Shown: one piece after another, positions 60,027 through 64,000 of the stretch | Numbering within the stretch: the first letter of the stretch is position 1 | Layout: each line of letters begins with the position of its first letter | Source of the DNA: Myxococcales bacterium | Lineage (GTDB): Bacteria > Myxococcota > UBA727 > VGSZ01 | Assembly (NCBI GenBank): GCA_023248635.1 | Contig: JAHFED010000008.1 | Coordinates: 62,001-126,000 of the forward strand | Direction: 5' to 3' | DNA: 64,000 nt | The notes under the pieces: generated by a model | What the model saw: only the letters and a program-made list of their open reading frames with translations | Database searches by the model: none | What the model was told of the DNA's origin: nothing | Made by a program: the position numbers and the translations under genes

Positions 60027-60032
60027 TAACCA
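60027..60032 (+). promoter_or_regulatory. -10-like TGC-TAACCA before the cysteine-rich lipoprotein
   Basis: The TA of TGCTAACCA starts 13 nt before the ATG at 60040, with no Shine-Dalgarno sequence in between. It belongs to the candidate leaderless set. Confidence 0.3.
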
Positions 60033-60039
60033 TGGCCTC

Positions 60040-60501
60040 ATGCGTGTGGCCCTGTTCGCTCTCTTGGTGGCGGCCGCCGGCTGTGAGCCGGAGATTGGCC
60101 AACCCTGCGACCCCAACGAAGCCGAGGTTCTCGACAAGGTCAAGATCGCCGATGGCTCCGGCAGCGACCTGGTCAGAGACGTCTCTTTCGACACCTGCTC
60201 GACGGCCCTGTGCGCGTCTACCGATGGCAGCCGGCCCTACTGCACCAAGCAGTGCGAGAGCGACATCGAATGCGCCGAAGCCGGCGACGGCTTCAGCTGC
60301 CAGCAGATCGTCCAGTTCGGCATCCTCGCCTGCCAGGACTTCACCCCCGCCGACGAATGCGACGACGACGGCTTCCCCTGCGACTGCCTCGACGCCGACG
60401 GGCAGCCCTCGGACCAACCGCTCAAGTATTGCGCGGCCTCGCCGGCCGTCATTGACGCCCGCGACGTCGAGTTTGGCCGCCCCAAGTTCAAAGCCCCCTG
60501 A
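60040..60501 (+). CDS. Small cysteine-rich lipoprotein
   Basis: This 153-aa protein starts MRVALFALLVAAAGC, with the acylated Cys at 15 in a good lipobox (AAGC). The mature part has about a dozen further cysteines (QPCDPNEAEV, FDTCSTALCASTDGSRPYCT, QCESDIECAEAG, CDDDGFPCDCLD), spaced as in secreted disulfide-rich domains of Myxococcota. Its two halves share 'C-x2-D/E-x-C' knots but no named family. It lies 158 nt from the divergent GltA-like gene and 6 nt before tilS. It probably sits on the outer membrane or in the periplasm. Confidence 0.8.
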   Translation: MRVALFALLVAAAGCEPEIGQPCDPNEAEVLDKVKIADGSGSDLVRDVSFDTCSTALCASTDGSRPYCTKQCESDIECAEAGDGFSCQQIVQFGILACQDFTPADECDDDGFPCDCLDADGQPSDQPLKYCAASPAVIDARDVEFGRPKFKAP

Positions 60502-60507
60502 GCTTGC

Positions 60508-61473
60508 GTGCTGAGCACCCGGGTCCGTCGGGCCTTGCAACCCTTGTGGAACGCCTTCGACGACGTCGCTGCCGTCTTCTTGCCGGGCTGCGTGCTCGCC
60601 GTGTCTGGCGGTCCCGACTCCCGCGCCTTGCTCGAGGCCTTTGCCACCTGGGACCAACGACCACCCACCGTCGTCGTCGCCACGGTCGATCACGGGCGGC
60701 GGCCTGGCTCGAGCGCCGAGGCACACGCCGTGGGCCTTTGTGCCCACCGTCTGGGCCTGGAGCATCGAATCGTCCTCGTCACCCCGGTTGCTGGCGACGA
60801 GCAGAGCCTGCGGCGCGCCCGCTACGCCGCCCTACACGAGGTGGCCCGCGAGCGCGGGATCGCCGCCATCGCCACCGCCCACCACCGCGGCGACGTCGCT
60901 GAAGGCCTGCTGCTGCACCTGGCGGGGCGCGGGGGAGGGCGGGGGGGGCGCGCTCCGCACGTCGTCGAACACCGTCAGGGACGTCGATTGGTGCGGCCGT
61001 TTATCGCCCTGCCCAAATCACACTTGCTCGACGCCCTCGCAGCCCTCGACATCCAAGACGTCGTCGTCGACGAAGACGATGCCGCCGGCCTCAACGCTCG
61101 GGCGCTGGTCCGCCAGCGTTTGCTCGCCCCCCTGCAGGAGCACCGGGCCGACGTCGAAGCCGCCCTGGCCCGCCACGCCCGCCACCGGGCCGAAGACGAC
61201 GACGTCATCGAAGCCCTGATCCCCAAAGACGACGTCGTCGACGCCTCTTTGGCTCCGGCTTTGTTGCGGCGGTGGCTCCTGCGGCAGGTGGGGCGGGTCG
61301 TCACCGATCCCCGCACGGCGCCCGCCGCCATCGACGACGTGCTGAGGCTTTGTGCCCTGGGCCGGGCGGGGCGGGTCGATCTGCGAGGCAGCCGGGCCGA
61401 GATCTGGCACCAGCGGGAACGAGGCCTGGTGGTTGCCGTCGTCGTTGGTGCGGGGCAGTCTGACCGACGCTAG
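60508..61473 (+). CDS. tilS: tRNA(Ile) lysidine synthase, divergent
   Basis: This 321-aa protein has the N-type PP-ATPase loop (LAVSGGPDSRALLEAF, SGGxDS), VVVATVDHGRRPGSS, and ATAHHRGDVAEGLLLHL. TilS turns cytidine 34 of tRNA-Ile(CAU) into lysidine, which is essential for AUA decoding. Canonical TilS reads AHHxDDQxET at the third motif; here it is AHHRGDVAEG, so one Asp, the Gln and the Thr are changed. The C-terminal part is short and lacks a clear TilS-C domain. It is the only lysidine synthase candidate in the window, but ATP-pyrophosphatases of other function share the loop. ftsH follows after 267 nt. Confidence 0.75.
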   Translation: MLSTRVRRALQPLWNAFDDVAAVFLPGCVLAVSGGPDSRALLEAFATWDQRPPTVVVATVDHGRRPGSSAEAHAVGLCAHRLGLEHRIVLVTPVAGDEQSLRRARYAALHEVARERGIAAIATAHHRGDVAEGLLLHLAGRGGGRGGRAPHVVEHRQGRRLVRPFIALPKSHLLDALAALDIQDVVVDEDDAAGLNARALVRQRLLAPLQEHRADVEAALARHARHRAEDDDVIEALIPKDDVVDASLAPALLRRWLLRQVGRVVTDPRTAPAAIDDVLRLCALGRAGRVDLRGSRAEIWHQRERGLVVAVVVGAGQSDRR

Positions 61474-61584
61474 CTTTCCGTCGCAACGTCCATGGTTAGG
61501 CTTCATCTGTTCGTGACTCGCCCCTTTTTTCCGCCAGACTCCCGCTGCCCTCTTTTTTTTCGCCCCTCCTCTTTCCCTGGTGAC

Positions 61585-61666
61585 CTGCGTTCCGAAGCGC
61601 CGCAGCGCGTCGGAACGCAGAGCCTGCAACAGTACTTCCGACGCCAGCGTCGGAGGCGATGAGTAC
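61585..61666 (+). promoter_or_regulatory. Two strong stem-loops in the ftsH leader
   Basis: An 11-bp stem CTGCGTTCCGA/TCGGAACGCAG (61585-61620) has GCGC/GCGC nested in its loop. It is followed by TCCGACGC-CA-GCGTCGGA (61637-61654) with an outer GTACT/AGTAC pair (61632-61666). Both lie between tilS and ftsH, after a polypyrimidine stretch (61551-61578). They could attenuate ftsH or act as an RNA thermometer; a terminator for tilS is less likely, since no T-tract follows them. Confidence 0.45.
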
Positions 61667-61699
61667 GCGTTCTGGCTTCTTGGTCCTGACGACGTGTTG

Positions 61700-61740
61700 A
61701 TGTCCAAGACGCTGGCGCGTCTTGAAACGCAGGTGATTTC

Positions 61741-61744
<4 letters not shown>
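61700..61744 (+). CDS. Possible 14-codon leader peptide coupled to ftsH
   Basis: ATG 61700 opens MSKTLARLETQVIS and ends with a TGA whose T is the second base of the ftsH GTG start (GTGA overlap, 61741-61744). The start has no strong ribosome site. The palindrome copy 61705-61724 lies inside it. It may be chance. Confidence 0.2.
61705..61724. repeat. CAAGACGC-TGGC-GCGTCTTG palindrome, copy 3 (ftsH leader)
   Basis: This is the reverse complement of the 20-mer at 29064-29083. It lies 17 nt before the ftsH start codon and could block or mark its ribosome site. Confidence 0.5.
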
Positions 61745-63708
<1,964 letters not shown>

Positions 63709-63718
63709 TCCCAAGCCC

Positions 63719-63746
63719 CAGCCCGCCTCGGTGGGCGCGGTTTTTT
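63719..63746 (+). terminator. Probable intrinsic terminator of ftsH
   Basis: GCCCGC-CTCG-GTGGGC (63721-63736, one G-T pair) is followed after GCGG by TTTTTT. The 4-nt gap between stem and T-run makes it weaker than a textbook terminator. Confidence 0.5.
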
Positions 63747-63762
63747 CGCGGCTCCGTCGTCG

Positions 63763-64000
63763 TCAACGGGTGCGAACGGGCTCGTCGTGCTGTGCCGCCG
63801 GTGCATCGGCGGCCGCACGATCCCAAAAGGCAAAGACGACGGCGCCGACGAGAAAGAGGCCGGCGACGGCGTGGTTCCACTTCGGCGTCTCCTTCAACCA
63901 CAAGACGGCGAAGACGACAAAGACCGCGAGTGTGATCACCTCCTGCATCAGCTTGAGCTGAAAAGCGCTGAAGGTCCCATGGCCCCATCGATTGGCGGGC
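63763..64000 (-). CDS. DUF486 (DMT-type) small membrane protein, N-terminus outside window
   Basis: Reading continues to the right edge, so only the C-terminal 79 residues are visible. FSAFQLKLMQEVITLAVFVV, LWLKETPKWNHAVAGLFL and VGAVVFAFWD match DUF486, a four-helix inner-membrane protein of about 110-120 aa related to the drug/metabolite transporters. The order FSA-x-QLK-x-x-QE followed by a W-N pair is diagnostic. Substrate unknown. Its 3' end converges with ftsH; the terminator lies between the two. Confidence 0.8.
   Translation of the reverse strand, partial: PANRWGHGTFSAFQLKLMQEVITLAVFVVFAVLWLKETPKWNHAVAGLFLVGAVVFAFWDRAAADAPAAQHDEPVRTR

Overview
The window is GC-rich coding DNA, with very frequent GAC and GTC codons and almost no gene-free sequence. 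It looks chromosomal and comes most plausibly from a Myxococcota bacterium (formerly Deltaproteobacteria). The grounds are DUF4215-type cysteine repeats, proteins with AgmX/PglI-type C-terminal tails, a compact set of gliding or spore-coat (Glt/Nfs) envelope genes, a TIGR04552-type protein and many lipoproteins. I saw no rRNA, tRNA, CRISPR array, insertion sequence or prophage.

Layout. 1-6.8 kb: the end of a secreted multidomain surface protein, an Rsm22-type methyltransferase overlapping a YkgJ-type cysteine-cluster protein, three small minus-strand genes and an ArsR-like regulator. 6.9-21.2 kb: one uninterrupted ORF of 4,765 codons, an all-helical repeat protein ending in what looks like an inactive M48 peptidase fold. 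21.3-24.1 kb: trigger factor and a divergent TonB-like protein. 24.1-36.1 kb (minus strand): nine genes in two blocks in which every junction inside a block is a 4-nt stop/start overlap. The first block is an unknown protein, an Hsp70-like ATPase fused to a zinc ribbon and beta-sandwich region, a GrpE-like protein, a zinc-ribbon propeller protein and a VWA lipoprotein. After 77 nt follow a kelch lipoprotein, a Lys/Glu-rich membrane protein, a small protein with a caspase-like His/Cys pair and a DUF167 protein. purA lies 10 nt upstream of the whole set.

37.5-41.8 kb: a tandem SnoaL-like protein, then a plus-strand operon of a QueD-like protein missing zinc ligands, DUF58, a BatD-like protein and a BatA-like VWA protein, without the usual MoxR ATPase. 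42.2-44.3 kb: an amidohydrolase lipoprotein and a small membrane protein. 44.5-59.9 kb: a Glt/Nfs-like trans-envelope machine, with a GltJ/AgmX-like protein on the plus strand and minus-strand genes in the order GltA, B, C, D, E, F, G-like. Two outer-membrane barrels, three TPR proteins, one small exported protein and two inner-membrane proteins with TonB/AgmX-type tails could together span the envelope. The motor proteins AglRQS are not in the window. 60.0-64.0 kb: a cysteine-rich lipoprotein, tilS, ftsH with a hairpin-rich leader, and the end of a DUF486 gene.

The parts that most deserve follow-up are the translationally coupled Hsp70/GrpE/VWA module and its caspase-like downstream block, the giant solenoid protein, a strongly structured RNA-like region at 48.2-48.4 kb ending in an intrinsic terminator, and a recurring -10-like element 11-15 nt upstream of five genes that lack a well-placed Shine-Dalgarno sequence (candidate leaderless mRNAs). 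All function calls come from reading motifs and gene context; no database search was run.
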